DNA from: Rhodothermales bacterium
GTDB lineage: Bacteria; Bacteroidota; Rhodothermia; Rhodothermales; UBA10348
Assembly: GCA_013003255.1 (NCBI GenBank)
Contig: JABDJZ010000270.1
Coordinates: forward strand, 1-6,275
Reading direction: 5' to 3'
Length of the DNA: 6,275 nucleotides
In this document: piece by piece, positions 1-6,275 of the stretch
How the letters are laid out: each line of letters begins with the position of its first letter
Numbering within the stretch: position 1 is the stretch's first letter
Notes under the pieces: generated by a model
Databases searched by the model: none
Told to the model about the DNA's origin: nothing
Seen by the model: the letters and a program-made list of their open reading frames with translations, nothing else
Translations under genes and position numbers: made by a program

Positions 1-825
1 GACCACCTGGGTCAGTTCCTCGCTGAGGTAGACGCCTCCATCCTGGATCAGCGCCAACCGATCCGCATCCGGATCTACCACGATCCCGAGATCGGCGCCC
101 GAGTCCTTCACTGCCGCGATGGTATCAACCAGATTCTCCGGCAACGGCTCGGCCACGTGCGCAAAGTGGCCGGTAGGCTCGCAGTTGACCCGGATAATTT
201 GCTCGTCCCGTACCCCGAGGGCTCTCAGCATCGCCGGAATGGCCACGCCTCCGACTGAATTGATGCCATCGACGAGGACTCGGAAGTCCCTCTGAGCGAT
301 ACGGTCTCGATCGATGAACTCCAGGTCCATGATGGCCTGAATGTGTTCGTCGAGGTACGTGCGCTCTTCGTATGAGCCGATCTCGGTCCAGGCGGCGGTT
401 TCGACCCCGTCTTCCGCCATTGCAATAACGGCTTTACCCTCCTCCGGCGACAGGAACTCCCCTTTCCCGTTCAGCAGCTTGAGCGCGTTCCACTCGGCCG
501 GGTTGTGGGAGGCCGAGAGCACGATCCCCCCTTGCGCCCCGAATCCGATGACGGCCATCTCCACCGTCGGTGTGGTGGCCAGACCCAGGTCGATGACGCG
601 GCAGCCCACGGACTGAAGCGTGGCCGCCACAATCTGGCTACAGAGCGCACCGGTGACGCGGGCGTCTCGGCCTATGACTACCGTGGGCATGGTTTCAGCA
701 GCACGCTCCGCCTGGCCACACCACGCGCCGAAGGCAGAACTGTATTTCACCAACACCTGCGGATCGAGTCCGCTCCCAAAAATGCCTCGGATGCCCGAGA
801 TTGAGACCATCAGGGTCTTGCTCAT
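1..825 (-). CDS. glmM: Phosphoglucosamine mutase-type phosphohexomutase (5' part, 3' end outside window)
   Basis: This is an alpha-D-phosphohexomutase that moves phosphate between C6 and C1 of a sugar. GlmM converts glucosamine-6-phosphate to glucosamine-1-phosphate in the cytoplasm, on the way to UDP-GlcNAc. The frame is open for 275 codons from the ATG at 825 to base 1. The start MSKTLMVSISGIRGIFG matches the family N-terminus. The catalytic loop SASHNP is at residues 104-109, with Ser106 the expected phosphoserine. The metal-binding loop DPDADR is at 251-256, with Asp251, Asp253 and Asp255 as ligands. Domains 1 and 2 and the start of domain 3 are therefore present; the sugar-specificity loop and the C-terminal phosphate-binding domain lie off the edge. 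Since specificity is read in the missing part, a phosphomannomutase/phosphoglucomutase (ManB/Pgm) cannot be excluded; the SISGIRG start favours GlmM as in Bacteroidota. No clear Shine-Dalgarno precedes the ATG. The gene is divergent from the downstream trio. Confidence 0.93.
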   Translation of the reverse strand, partial: MSKTLMVSISGIRGIFGSGLDPQVLVKYSSAFGAWCGQAERAAETMPTVVIGRDARVTGALCSQIVAATLQSVGCRVIDLGLATTPTVEMAVIGFGAQGGIVLSASHNPAEWNALKLLNGKGEFLSPEEGKAVIAMAEDGVETAAWTEIGSYEERTYLDEHIQAIMDLEFIDRDRIAQRDFRVLVDGINSVGGVAIPAMLRALGVRDEQIIRVNCEPTGHFAHVAEPLPENLVDTIAAVKDSGADLGIVVDPDADRLALIQDGGVYLSEELTQVV

Positions 826-921
826 TGCGATTCGTCTGATTCAGAAAAGGAGTGCATCTCAAGATAGATGGCTCCCGTAGCATTGACTACTTTGTCACAC
901 TTCCTTCACCCACTGAATACC
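826..921. promoter_or_regulatory. Divergent intergenic region between glmM and the GlsB-like gene
   Basis: This 96-base gap must hold the start signals for the minus-strand mutase gene unless they lie further into the neighbouring gene, and probably also those of the plus-strand run. I could not find a convincing promoter. TTGACT at 884-889 resembles a -35 box but has no good -10 at 16-18 bases. TACTTTG at 888-894 is one base short of the Bacteroidota -7 consensus TAnnTTTG and has no clear TTTG partner upstream. An AGGAG at 848-852 lies 15 bases before an ATG at 868, too far for a normal ribosome binding site. The regulatory call rests on gene orientation, not on a recognised motif. Confidence 0.35.
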
Positions 922-1170
922 ATGGGTATCTTCATGACGGTTGTCGTCGGCTTCCTGGCCGGCTCCGCAGCCAAATACTTAATGCCAGGCGACGAGGGCG
1001 GCGGGTTCATCCTGACCACCCTGCTTGGAGTTGGCGGCGCATTCGTCGGCAGTTTCCTGGGCCGTTTCGTCGGCATCTATACCACCAGCCTGCTGGGCAA
1101 CTTCCTCGGGGCCACCGTTGGCGCCGTTGTTCTGCTCTTCGTCTACAACAAGTTCAAGGGCAAGAGTTGA
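922..1170 (+). CDS. GlsB/YeaQ/YmgE-family small membrane protein
   Basis: This is an 82-residue, glycine-rich inner-membrane protein of the transglycosylase-associated/GlsB-YeaQ-YmgE family. Members are often stress-induced, but their molecular function is not established. Three hydrophobic segments are visible at about residues 2-17, 29-49 and 56-75. The first ends in the conserved AAKYLMPG stretch (16-23), followed by a GGGFI turn (26-30). GxxxG-type spacing is seen in segments two and three, and the tail is short and basic (NKFKGKS). I chose the ATG at 922 because the protein then begins MGIF, as family members typically do, and has the usual length of about 80-85 residues. A longer frame from the ATG at 868 would add 18 residues (MAPVALTTLSHFLHPLNT) with no family counterpart that I know. 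The lipase-like gene starts 23 bases downstream, suggesting co-transcription and a shared envelope role. Confidence 0.88.
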   Translation: MGIFMTVVVGFLAGSAAKYLMPGDEGGGFILTTLLGVGGAFVGSFLGRFVGIYTTSLLGNFLGATVGAVVLLFVYNKFKGKS

Positions 1171-1193
1171 CCCTGCCGGCCGCCTGAAACCAC

Positions 1194-2051
1194 GTGGCGG
1201 AGCACAGCGATTCCGGGGAGCCCCCTGGATCTGATCTCTACATCGAATACCTGGACAACCCGGATACGCCGCGTGGCGTGGTCGTGGTTGTCCATGGGTA
1301 CGCAGAACATTCGGGCCGCTACCACGCGCTCGCCGAGCGCATTCTCGGTGCCGGGTTCTCGGTGGTGCTGTATGACCATCGCGGATTCGGGAAATCGCCA
1401 GGCCGACCCGCCTACGTGGACCGGATCTCGGGGCTTGTGGACGATCTGGCACGGGTGGTATCGATCACCCAGCGCCGGTGTCCCGGCCTCCCGCTGATTC
1501 TGTTCGGGCACAGCATGGGTGGCTTGGTCTCCGTTCTGTACTGTCTTGGTGCGCAGGCCGAGACCTCGGTTTCGCCCAAATCGCCGCCCATCCATGGCCT
1601 GATTCTCTCAAGCGCACTCCTGCGGACTCAGGAAGCCGCCTTCCTCCAGCGAATTGCCACCGTTATCGGGGCAATCGCACCCCGGCTGCCGACCGTGTCC
1701 ATGGACCGGTCGGCCATTTCCAGAGATCCTGCCGTGGTTGCGGAGGCTGAGGCCGACCCTCTCAACTATCACGGACGCATTCCGGCCCGGACCGGTGCCG
1801 AATTCGTTCGCGGGATGAAGCGCGTCTGGAAGGATGCCCACAAGTTTGACCTGCCCCTCCTCATCATTCACGGCACGGCGGATCGCCTCACCGATCCATC
1901 CGGGAGTCGGGATTTGTACACATCGGTTTCATCGAACCACAAGCAGTTGAGCCTGTTCGAGGGCGCCTATCACGAGACGTTCCACGACGCAGATCGGGAG
2001 CGCGTGATGGAAGGAATCATCGATTGGCTGGAAGAGTCCGTTTCCCCATGA
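1194..2051 (+). CDS. Alpha/beta hydrolase, monoacylglycerol lipase-like (Hydrolase_4 family)
   Basis: This 285-residue serine hydrolase resembles monoacylglycerol lipases and lysophospholipases, which release fatty acid from monoacylglycerols or lysolipids. The motif HGYAEHSGRY (34-43) holds the oxyanion-hole HG and is a hallmark of this group. The nucleophile elbow GHSMGG (105-110) gives Ser107. HGTADRLTDP (226-235) gives the catalytic Asp230, and GAYHE (257-261) gives His260, so the triad is complete. Residues of about 140-215 form the cap that covers the active site and sets substrate choice; it is not readable by eye. No signal peptide is seen, so a cytoplasmic or membrane-associated enzyme is expected. 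The start is GTG at 1194: an in-frame TGA at 1185 rules out anything further upstream, and later starts would cut into the core fold. It follows the membrane-protein gene by 23 bases and overlaps the next gene by four. The substrate is inferred from family membership only. Confidence 0.92.
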   Translation: MAEHSDSGEPPGSDLYIEYLDNPDTPRGVVVVVHGYAEHSGRYHALAERILGAGFSVVLYDHRGFGKSPGRPAYVDRISGLVDDLARVVSITQRRCPGLPLILFGHSMGGLVSVLYCLGAQAETSVSPKSPPIHGLILSSALLRTQEAAFLQRIATVIGAIAPRLPTVSMDRSAISRDPAVVAEAEADPLNYHGRIPARTGAEFVRGMKRVWKDAHKFDLPLLIIHGTADRLTDPSGSRDLYTSVSSNHKQLSLFEGAYHETFHDADRERVMEGIIDWLEESVSP

Positions 2052-2437
2052 GCAAGCCCCTGTTCGAGGTCTCCGTTCGACCAACCCGGAAGCTGGGAAT
2101 CGCCACGTTTACCGGGGTGTGCGAAGGCAGTGCCATCATTGGCGCCATGGACGCGATGTTCGGGCACCACGACTGGGATCGCTCCTTCGATTCCCTGTGG
2201 GACTATTCGGGCGTCGAATCCTTCGACGTACAAATTGCGGAGATCGACGCGATGATGTCCCGGTCCAATGCGCTGACCGCCCAGGGACAACGAGGGCGCC
2301 TGGCCGTGGTGATGGACAAGAAGGACTACCAGGTACTTGCCAGACTGTTTACCGTGCGCATGGAGAAGCAGGGGCGCCAGATGGAGGTCCTGGAGACCCG
2401 TGAGGCTGCGGAGGCGTGGCTGGCATCCGGCGCGTGA
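2048..2437 (+). CDS. Small protein of probable STAS/SpoIIAA-like fold, function unknown
   Basis: This is a 129-residue soluble protein with no signal peptide or membrane segment. A strand-rich N-terminal part (LFEVSVRPTRKLGIATFTG, 5-23) is followed by helices with a WDYSG strand (51-55), then a second strand LAVVMD (85-90), a helix, and a closing strand plus helix (QMEVLETREAAEAWL, 111-125). This alternation, ending in a TREAAEAWL-like helix, resembles STAS/SpoIIAA-like proteins common in Bacteroidota and Proteobacteria. STAS domains often act as switches in partner binding, but no such role can be read here and the fold call is moderate. The ATG at 2048 overlaps the TGA of the hydrolase gene as ATGA, and a weak GGAAGAG lies 11 bases upstream, so translation is probably coupled. 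An in-frame start at 2024 inside the hydrolase gene would add eight residues and is less likely. Its last codons are part of a degenerate repeat continuing into the intergenic gap. Confidence 0.82.
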   Translation: MSKPLFEVSVRPTRKLGIATFTGVCEGSAIIGAMDAMFGHHDWDRSFDSLWDYSGVESFDVQIAEIDAMMSRSNALTAQGQRGRLAVVMDKKDYQVLARLFTVRMEKQGRQMEVLETREAAEAWLASGA

Positions 2438-2501
2438 CCCTAGGCTCCGGCGTCTGACAGCGGCTCCGGCACGAGATAGGAGGCTCCGGCGTCCGCCCCG
2501 A
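2422..2501. repeat. Degenerate tandem repeat, four units of 19-21 bases
   Basis: The nine-base core GGCTCCGGC occurs exactly at 2443-2451, 2462-2470 and 2482-2490, with steps of 19 and 20 bases. A related unit at 2422-2442 (GGCATCCGGCGCGTGAC...) contains the last codons and TGA stop of the upstream gene. It aligns with the next unit (GGCTCCGGCGTCTGAC), which suggests that the 3' end of the gene, including its stop, was copied. A weak fifth unit may begin at 2502 (GGCTTTGAC). The array lies between convergent genes and has no stable hairpin followed by T residues, so I do not call it a terminator. Confidence 0.55.
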
Positions 2502-2514
2502 GGCTTTGACCCCC

Positions 2515-3246
2515 TTACTGGTTCAGTAGAAAGAACGACACCGTGACCTGCGCGGTGACCTCGATCTGGCCTGAGGCATAGGCCTCCGGCTCGGGAGCTG
2601 CCGCATCGGCACTCCGCGCCATGGCCATGGTCTCCAGTTGGAATGTCCGCCGGGGGATGCTGATTCCGTTCTCCGCAATGGACTCGACCGCGCCCACCTT
2701 GGCGCCCAGCGTCTCAGCCAGCAGCGTGGCTTTTATCCGGGCGTTCAGGGCTGCCTCCCGGAGGGCATCCTGCTTCACCGACTCGCGGTCCGAAAGCTGA
2801 TAGGTGACTCCATTGAGCCGGTTCGCACCGCCCTGAATGATCTCGGCAACCAGGGTCGGCAGGGCTTCGAGATCCTTCACGGTCACCTGAACCTCTCGGA
2901 CGGCCTCGAAACCGACCTGCACGTAGTTGCGGGTATTCCGGTTGTATTCCTGCTTTGGCTGCAGCCGCAGCGTCTCCAGACGCATGTCTGAATCCTCGAC
3001 CCCGAGCGCTCTGACCTTGTTCATGGCCTCCGCGGAAGCTTTTGCGTTGCGGGCGCGCGCCTGCTCCGGGTCCTCGTCCTGGGTCACTATCCCGAATCGG
3101 ACCACGGCCTCATCCGGATCGACGGAGACCGTGCCCTCACCCTGGACGGTGACTGTTGGCAGCGATTGGGCGTGGGCCGAAGTGACCATAAGGGTGAACA
3201 GTATTGTCGACAGGAGTAGCGATTTCAGCACAGTGGTGTGGCGCAT
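2515..3246 (-). CDS. Exported SIMPL (DUF541, YggE-like) domain protein
   Basis: This is a 243-residue protein of the SIMPL/DUF541 family, which includes E. coli YggE, linked to oxidative-stress tolerance, and a mammalian signalling-pathway protein; the biochemical role is unclear. A signal peptide is evident: basic start MRHTTVLK, hydrophobic core 9-22, and a likely cleavage after SAHA (23-26), placing the mature protein in the periplasm or outside. Family marks follow: TVTVQGEGTVSVDPDEA at 31-47, an LRLQPKQEYN stretch at 93-102, VGFEAVREVQVTVKDL at 111-126, GGANRLNGVTYQLSD at 139-153, and the closing strands IEVTAQVTVSFFL at 228-240. I start at the ATG at 3246; the frame opens at 3291, but the extra 15 residues (MHHHRHSLRSRKTAA) would sit awkwardly before the signal peptide. 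Ribosome-binding signals are weak at both. The gene follows asnS by 78 bases on the same strand, and its 3' end faces the STAS-like gene. Confidence 0.93.
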   Translation of the reverse strand: MRHTTVLKSLLLSTILFTLMVTSAHAQSLPTVTVQGEGTVSVDPDEAVVRFGIVTQDEDPEQARARNAKASAEAMNKVRALGVEDSDMRLETLRLQPKQEYNRNTRNYVQVGFEAVREVQVTVKDLEALPTLVAEIIQGGANRLNGVTYQLSDRESVKQDALREAALNARIKATLLAETLGAKVGAVESIAENGISIPRRTFQLETMAMARSADAAAPEPEAYASGQIEVTAQVTVSFFLLNQ

Positions 3247-3324
3247 GGCTGCAGTTTTTCTTGATCGAAGGCTGTGCCTGTGGTGATGCAAGGTCCGGGC
3301 CCGACTATCCGCAGTAGCACCTCC

Positions 3325-4830
3325 CTACGGATGAATCCGGTCGAGCAGCCGCGGAAACGGAATCGCCTCGCGCAGATGGTGCAGCCCACAGATCCAGGCA
3401 ACGGTACGCTCCAGCCCGATGCCGAACCCGGAGTGCGGGACACTGCCAAACTTGCGCAGATCGAAGTACCAGTCAAAGACCTCTGCGGGCAGCCCATGCG
3501 CCTCTACCTGAGCCTCAAGGAACGCCAGGTCCGTGGCGCGCTCTCCCCCACCGACAATCTCACCGTAGCCTTCCGGCGCCAGAACGTCCATGCCCAAAGC
3601 CAGACGGTCATCCTCGGGGTCCCGTTTCATGTAGAACGCCTTGAACTGGTGCGGGAAACGGTGCACGATGATCGGTCGATCAAAGTGCCACGTGATCACG
3701 GTCTCGTCTGAGCCGCCGAAATCTGTCCCCCACTCAAAGGTCCGTGCCGACTCCTTCCACTTGGGCAGGTTGCGCAGATCCTCTTCGATCTCGTTGCGGC
3801 GCTTGTGGATCTCGATTTCCCTGGCGTCGAACTTCCGCTTCTGCCACTTCTTGGCCTGGCCGTACGCTTTCTTGTTCTCAGCCAGTTCGGCTTCCAAGCG
3901 GGCGTCCTCCTCCTTGGCCGATTCAATGCGCTGATCCATCATGCGCTGCGTCTCGTCAGAGTGCAGGATGTCGACAGCCTCATCGTAGGAAACCCGCGGG
4001 AAGGGACCCTCGACGCGCTTCAGCGGCTCGAGGTCACGCTCCAGCATTTCCAGCTCCGTGGCGCACTTGGACATCACGTCGGTTACCAGGCGGCACAGCA
4101 GGCCCTCGGCCATCGACATGTTATCATCGAGATCGTAGAACGCCATCTCAGGCTCGATCATCCAGAACTCCGTCAGGTGACGACGCGTCTTGGATTTCTC
4201 CGCCCGGAAGGTGGGGCCGAAGGTGTAGATCTTGCCCATGGCCATCGCCATGGCCTCGCCGTGAAGCTGGCCCGACTGCGTGAGGTAGGCCGGCCTGCCG
4301 AAGTAGTCGATCTCGAACAGCGTAGAGGTGCCTTCGACTGCATTACCCGTCAGGATCGGCGCATCCATCTGCACGAAGCCCTGCTCCTGGAAGAACTGGT
4401 GCATCGAATAGATGATCTGGTTGCGCACGCGCATCACCGCCCACTGCTTCCGGCTTCGCAGCCAGAGGTGGCGGTGGTTCATCAGGAACTCGACCCCGTG
4501 CTCCTTGGGCGTGATGGGGTAGTCTTCCGCCTTGCTGATCAGCTCTACGGAGGTGGCCTGGACCTCGTAGCCTCCCACCTGACGTTCGTCGGCCCGCACG
4601 GAGCCGCGAATGGCGAGCGCACTCTCCTGGGAGGCATCGCTGGCCGCCGTCCACGAGGCCTCATCGACCTCTTCCTGATTGACCACGCACTGGGCCAGCC
4701 CTGAGCCGTCCCGGAGAATCAGGAAGGCAATGCCTTTCCCGCCGCGCTTGTTGTACAGCCACCCTTTGAGGGTGACGGTCTCCCCTTCGTGTTCAGAGAG
4801 ATTCGAAATTGAGACGTGATCTACCGGCAT
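3325..4830 (-). CDS. asnS: Asparaginyl-tRNA synthetase with a charged helical insert
   Basis: This class IIb synthetase charges tRNA-Asn with asparagine in the cytoplasm. An N-terminal OB-fold anticodon-binding domain (about 7-100, with VTLKGWLYNKRGGKG at 19-33) leads into the catalytic core. GFVQMDAPILTG (151-162) is the motif 1 region. TQSGQLHGEA (184-193) is the amino-acid-site stretch seen in AsnRS. FRAEKSKTRRHLTEFWMIEPE spans 208-228 as motif 2, and GFGIGLERTVAW (468-479) is motif 3. The QSGQLHGE and TRRHLTEFW signatures favour AsnRS over AspRS, as does the length without the bacterial AspRS insertion domain. At 501 residues it is longer than the usual 430-470 for AsnRS; the excess is a lysine/glutamate-rich helical stretch at about 291-364. 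The start ATG at 4830 has no Shine-Dalgarno and lies 32 bases after the GWxTD stop, so the two may share a transcript. Confidence 0.97.
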   Translation of the reverse strand: MPVDHVSISNLSEHEGETVTLKGWLYNKRGGKGIAFLILRDGSGLAQCVVNQEEVDEASWTAASDASQESALAIRGSVRADERQVGGYEVQATSVELISKAEDYPITPKEHGVEFLMNHRHLWLRSRKQWAVMRVRNQIIYSMHQFFQEQGFVQMDAPILTGNAVEGTSTLFEIDYFGRPAYLTQSGQLHGEAMAMAMGKIYTFGPTFRAEKSKTRRHLTEFWMIEPEMAFYDLDDNMSMAEGLLCRLVTDVMSKCATELEMLERDLEPLKRVEGPFPRVSYDEAVDILHSDETQRMMDQRIESAKEEDARLEAELAENKKAYGQAKKWQKRKFDAREIEIHKRRNEIEEDLRNLPKWKESARTFEWGTDFGGSDETVITWHFDRPIIVHRFPHQFKAFYMKRDPEDDRLALGMDVLAPEGYGEIVGGGERATDLAFLEAQVEAHGLPAEVFDWYFDLRKFGSVPHSGFGIGLERTVAWICGLHHLREAIPFPRLLDRIHP

Positions 4831-4862
4831 ACCAACGAGTCTGGTTGAGCCGGGAAGATAGC

Positions 4863-6275
4863 CTACGTGTCGCGGATCTCATCCTGCCAGTTGACCAGTT
4901 TCCGCTCGCCGGACACGGTACTGTGCAGAAGTTCGAAGAACCCGTAGCCATCGCGGTCCGCGAAGATGAATATGGCCTGTCCCTCGCCGGGGATGTTGTT
5001 GTACTGCCAGATTTCGTACGGGCGGTATCCACGATCGAACAGGTGCGGCTCCACATTGGTCGGAGTGCCGTACTTCAGCAGGGCCCGGCCGCGATCCGTT
5101 TCCCAGCCCTCGTCAAACGTGGTGGTGTACCGGTCATTGGCGTACTGCAGCCGCTGATAGAACTCGTCCTGGAACTCGTTCACCGGCGAATTCGGGTTGG
5201 GATCGCGCGTCTGCCAGAACTGCATCAGAAACCGGCGGCGCTCCTCAAGATCCTCAATGCCGCGCATGCGGGATCGCTCCGATTCAGTGGCGATCGGCTG
5301 GATGTGCGCCATCATCTGGTCCACTTCCTCAACCGGCATGTTGGCGTACTGGCTGGTCTCGAAGTCCGCCTCAAGGCCCCGCGTCACGGTCTGCTGGATG
5401 TGCGGGTTGTACACGAAGAACTTCCGAGACCGCTCCACGACGGACTCGTTTTCGGCGTTCAGCAGTGCCACGCGGAGGAAGTAGGAGCCACTCGGAAGCA
5501 TCGCCAGATTGAAATTCCCCACCAGAACATCCGGGCTGCGGAGTGGCCGGGTGGTCCGTCGCTGCAGCCCTTCGATGGGCTGCGGAATGTTGGCCTGTGC
5601 GATGTAGGCAAGCAGCGTGTATTCGTCCGATTGCGCCGCCAGCCTGTCCAGGTTGTAGGCTTCTGCGTAGAAGAACAACTGGCTGAGCCCCGCGCCGTAG
5701 AGTTGGTTGGCGTTCGGCTTGACCACAAGGCCATTCTTGAAGAACGCCTCGTCCCGGTTTTGCGCGCGCCGAAGCTCTGACGCCAGCGTGATGTCGCTGA
5801 GTTCCACGAGGTCCGAGTCCGAGAAGTCCGGCACGATGACATCCCGGCGAAGCATCAGCTGCGCGCGCGATTCCATGGCTGGGACCGTGACCTGGAGCTC
5901 GTATTCCCCCGGAGGAACGGCAGCCCGGACCTGATGAACGAACTGCTGGCCCTGCTGAAGGCCCGTGGTATCCGGAATGATGAAGGACAACTCCAGGGAA
6001 TCGGCCCATACGGCCTCTGCGGGCGAACCAGGCAGAAGCGCTTCGGTGGCTCGCTGGATGGTGACGTCTACAGGAAGACGGGCCAGGAAGCCGTTCTCCG
6101 AAGCGGTGAACGGGAGCGTCCGCGCCTCGAATGCCATGTACATCTCCACCATTGACGCATCAGCGTCGTATGCGAAGGAGGCGTGATCCACATCCAGCTG
6201 AATCGGCATGTCCTGGGCCGAAACCGTGGAGGCGCTCACCAGCAGGGTGAGCATCAGGGAGAGGAGTAGAGATCG
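4863..6275 (-). CDS. Exported GWxTD-domain protein (5' end outside window)
   Basis: This gene encodes a secreted protein with a C-terminal GWxTD domain, a family named for its motif, widespread in Bacteroidota and relatives, and of unknown function. The frame stays open from the TAG at 4863-4865 to the window edge, giving 470 codons. The edge codons read RSLLLSLMLTLLVSASTVSAQ, broken here only by the window: a hydrophobic signal peptide core with a cleavage site near VSA|Q. The ATG at 6254 would leave a signal peptide with no basic N-terminus, so the true start most likely lies a few codons upstream, outside the window. Numbering from that ATG, about 15-285 is strand-rich and resembles beta-sandwich modules (for example PPGEYELQV, 114-122, and PSGSYFLRVAL, 254-264). 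Residues 305-380 are helical, with LEERRRFLMQFWQTRDP (336-352). The signature GWETDRGRALLKYGTP is at 383-398, followed by YEIWQY (413-418). Co-transcription with asnS is plausible. Confidence 0.92.
   Translation of the reverse strand, partial: RSLLLSLMLTLLVSASTVSAQDMPIQLDVDHASFAYDADASMVEMYMAFEARTLPFTASENGFLARLPVDVTIQRATEALLPGSPAEAVWADSLELSFIIPDTTGLQQGQQFVHQVRAAVPPGEYELQVTVPAMESRAQLMLRRDVIVPDFSDSDLVELSDITLASELRRAQNRDEAFFKNGLVVKPNANQLYGAGLSQLFFYAEAYNLDRLAAQSDEYTLLAYIAQANIPQPIEGLQRRTTRPLRSPDVLVGNFNLAMLPSGSYFLRVALLNAENESVVERSRKFFVYNPHIQQTVTRGLEADFETSQYANMPVEEVDQMMAHIQPIATESERSRMRGIEDLEERRRFLMQFWQTRDPNPNSPVNEFQDEFYQRLQYANDRYTTTFDEGWETDRGRALLKYGTPTNVEPHLFDRGYRPYEIWQYNNIPGEGQAIFIFADRDGYGFFELLHSTVSGERKLVNWQDEIRDT

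Noticed and set aside
979..1452. Minus-strand open frame of 157 codons across the membrane protein and hydrolase genes
   Set aside because: The translation is dominated by Arg, Pro and Gly, typical of an out-of-frame read, and it crosses two well-supported genes.
2438..2514. Bidirectional terminator between the convergent genes
   Set aside because: The position invites one, but the only hairpin seen (GGCGTCCGCC, 2488-2497) has four pairs and a two-base loop, and no T-run follows on either strand.
3247..3291. N-terminal extension of the SIMPL protein to an ATG at 3291
   Set aside because: It would place 15 hydrophilic residues (MHHHRHSLRSRKTAA) before an otherwise well-formed signal peptide that begins at 3246.
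3293..3305. GTCCGGGCCCGAC near-palindrome between asnS and the SIMPL gene, considered as a terminator
   Set aside because: It has no loop of usable size and no T-rich tract on either strand, so it does not fit an intrinsic terminator.
4236..4253. Inverted repeat CCATGGC-CATC-GCCATGG, a potential 7-base-pair hairpin
   Set aside because: It lies inside asnS and follows from the codons for the Met-Ala-Met-Ala-Met-Gly stretch next to the amino-acid site; no T-run or regulatory position supports a function.
3805..4704. Open frame of 299 codons on the plus strand opposite asnS
   Set aside because: It is also codon-aligned with asnS, whose class II motifs are clear. The antisense product has no recognisable domain.
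4809..5780. Long open frame of 323 codons on the plus strand opposite the GWxTD gene
   Set aside because: It is codon-aligned with the minus-strand gene, so each codon is the reverse complement of a real one; such mirror frames stay open in GC-rich DNA. Its translation shows no family motif, while the opposite strand has a signal peptide and the GWxTD signature.

Overview
The window is dense, GC-rich bacterial chromosome with seven protein genes, two of them cut by the window edges. The GWxTD-domain protein, the GlmM-type mutase beginning with a SISGIRG-like motif, the small STAS-like protein and the general lack of strong Shine-Dalgarno sequences all fit the Bacteroidota/Rhodothermota side of the tree, with a GC-rich Rhodothermales-type genome as the best guess. 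This placement is inference from gene content; no rRNA or other phylogenetic marker is present. No tRNA, rRNA, CRISPR array, insertion sequence, phage gene or integration site was seen.

Layout. Positions 1-825 (minus strand) hold the first 275 codons of a phosphohexomutase, most likely GlmM, which makes glucosamine-1-phosphate for cell-wall precursors; its 3' end is outside the window. A 96-base gap separates it from a divergent plus-strand run of three closely packed genes: a small GlsB/YeaQ/YmgE-type membrane protein (922-1170), a monoacylglycerol-lipase-like alpha/beta hydrolase (1194-2051), and a 129-residue protein probably of STAS/SpoIIAA-like fold (2048-2437) whose ATG overlaps the hydrolase stop codon. 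This run meets a second minus-strand group head-on. The 77-base gap between them carries a degenerate repeat of about 20 bases that also covers the last codons of the 129-residue gene.

The second minus-strand group reads, in transcription order, a secreted GWxTD-domain protein (6275-4863, start outside the window), asparaginyl-tRNA synthetase (4830-3325) and an exported SIMPL/DUF541 (YggE-like) protein (3246-2515). The gaps of 32 and 78 bases allow co-transcription but do not prove it.

The genes are mainly housekeeping and envelope functions: precursor supply (GlmM), translation (AsnRS), and exported or membrane proteins of poorly known role (GWxTD, SIMPL, GlsB-like). I do not see a convincing new biological system. 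The points most worth a second look are the membrane protein/lipase/STAS-like gene trio, a charged helical insert of about 70 residues in AsnRS, and the repeat at the convergent junction.
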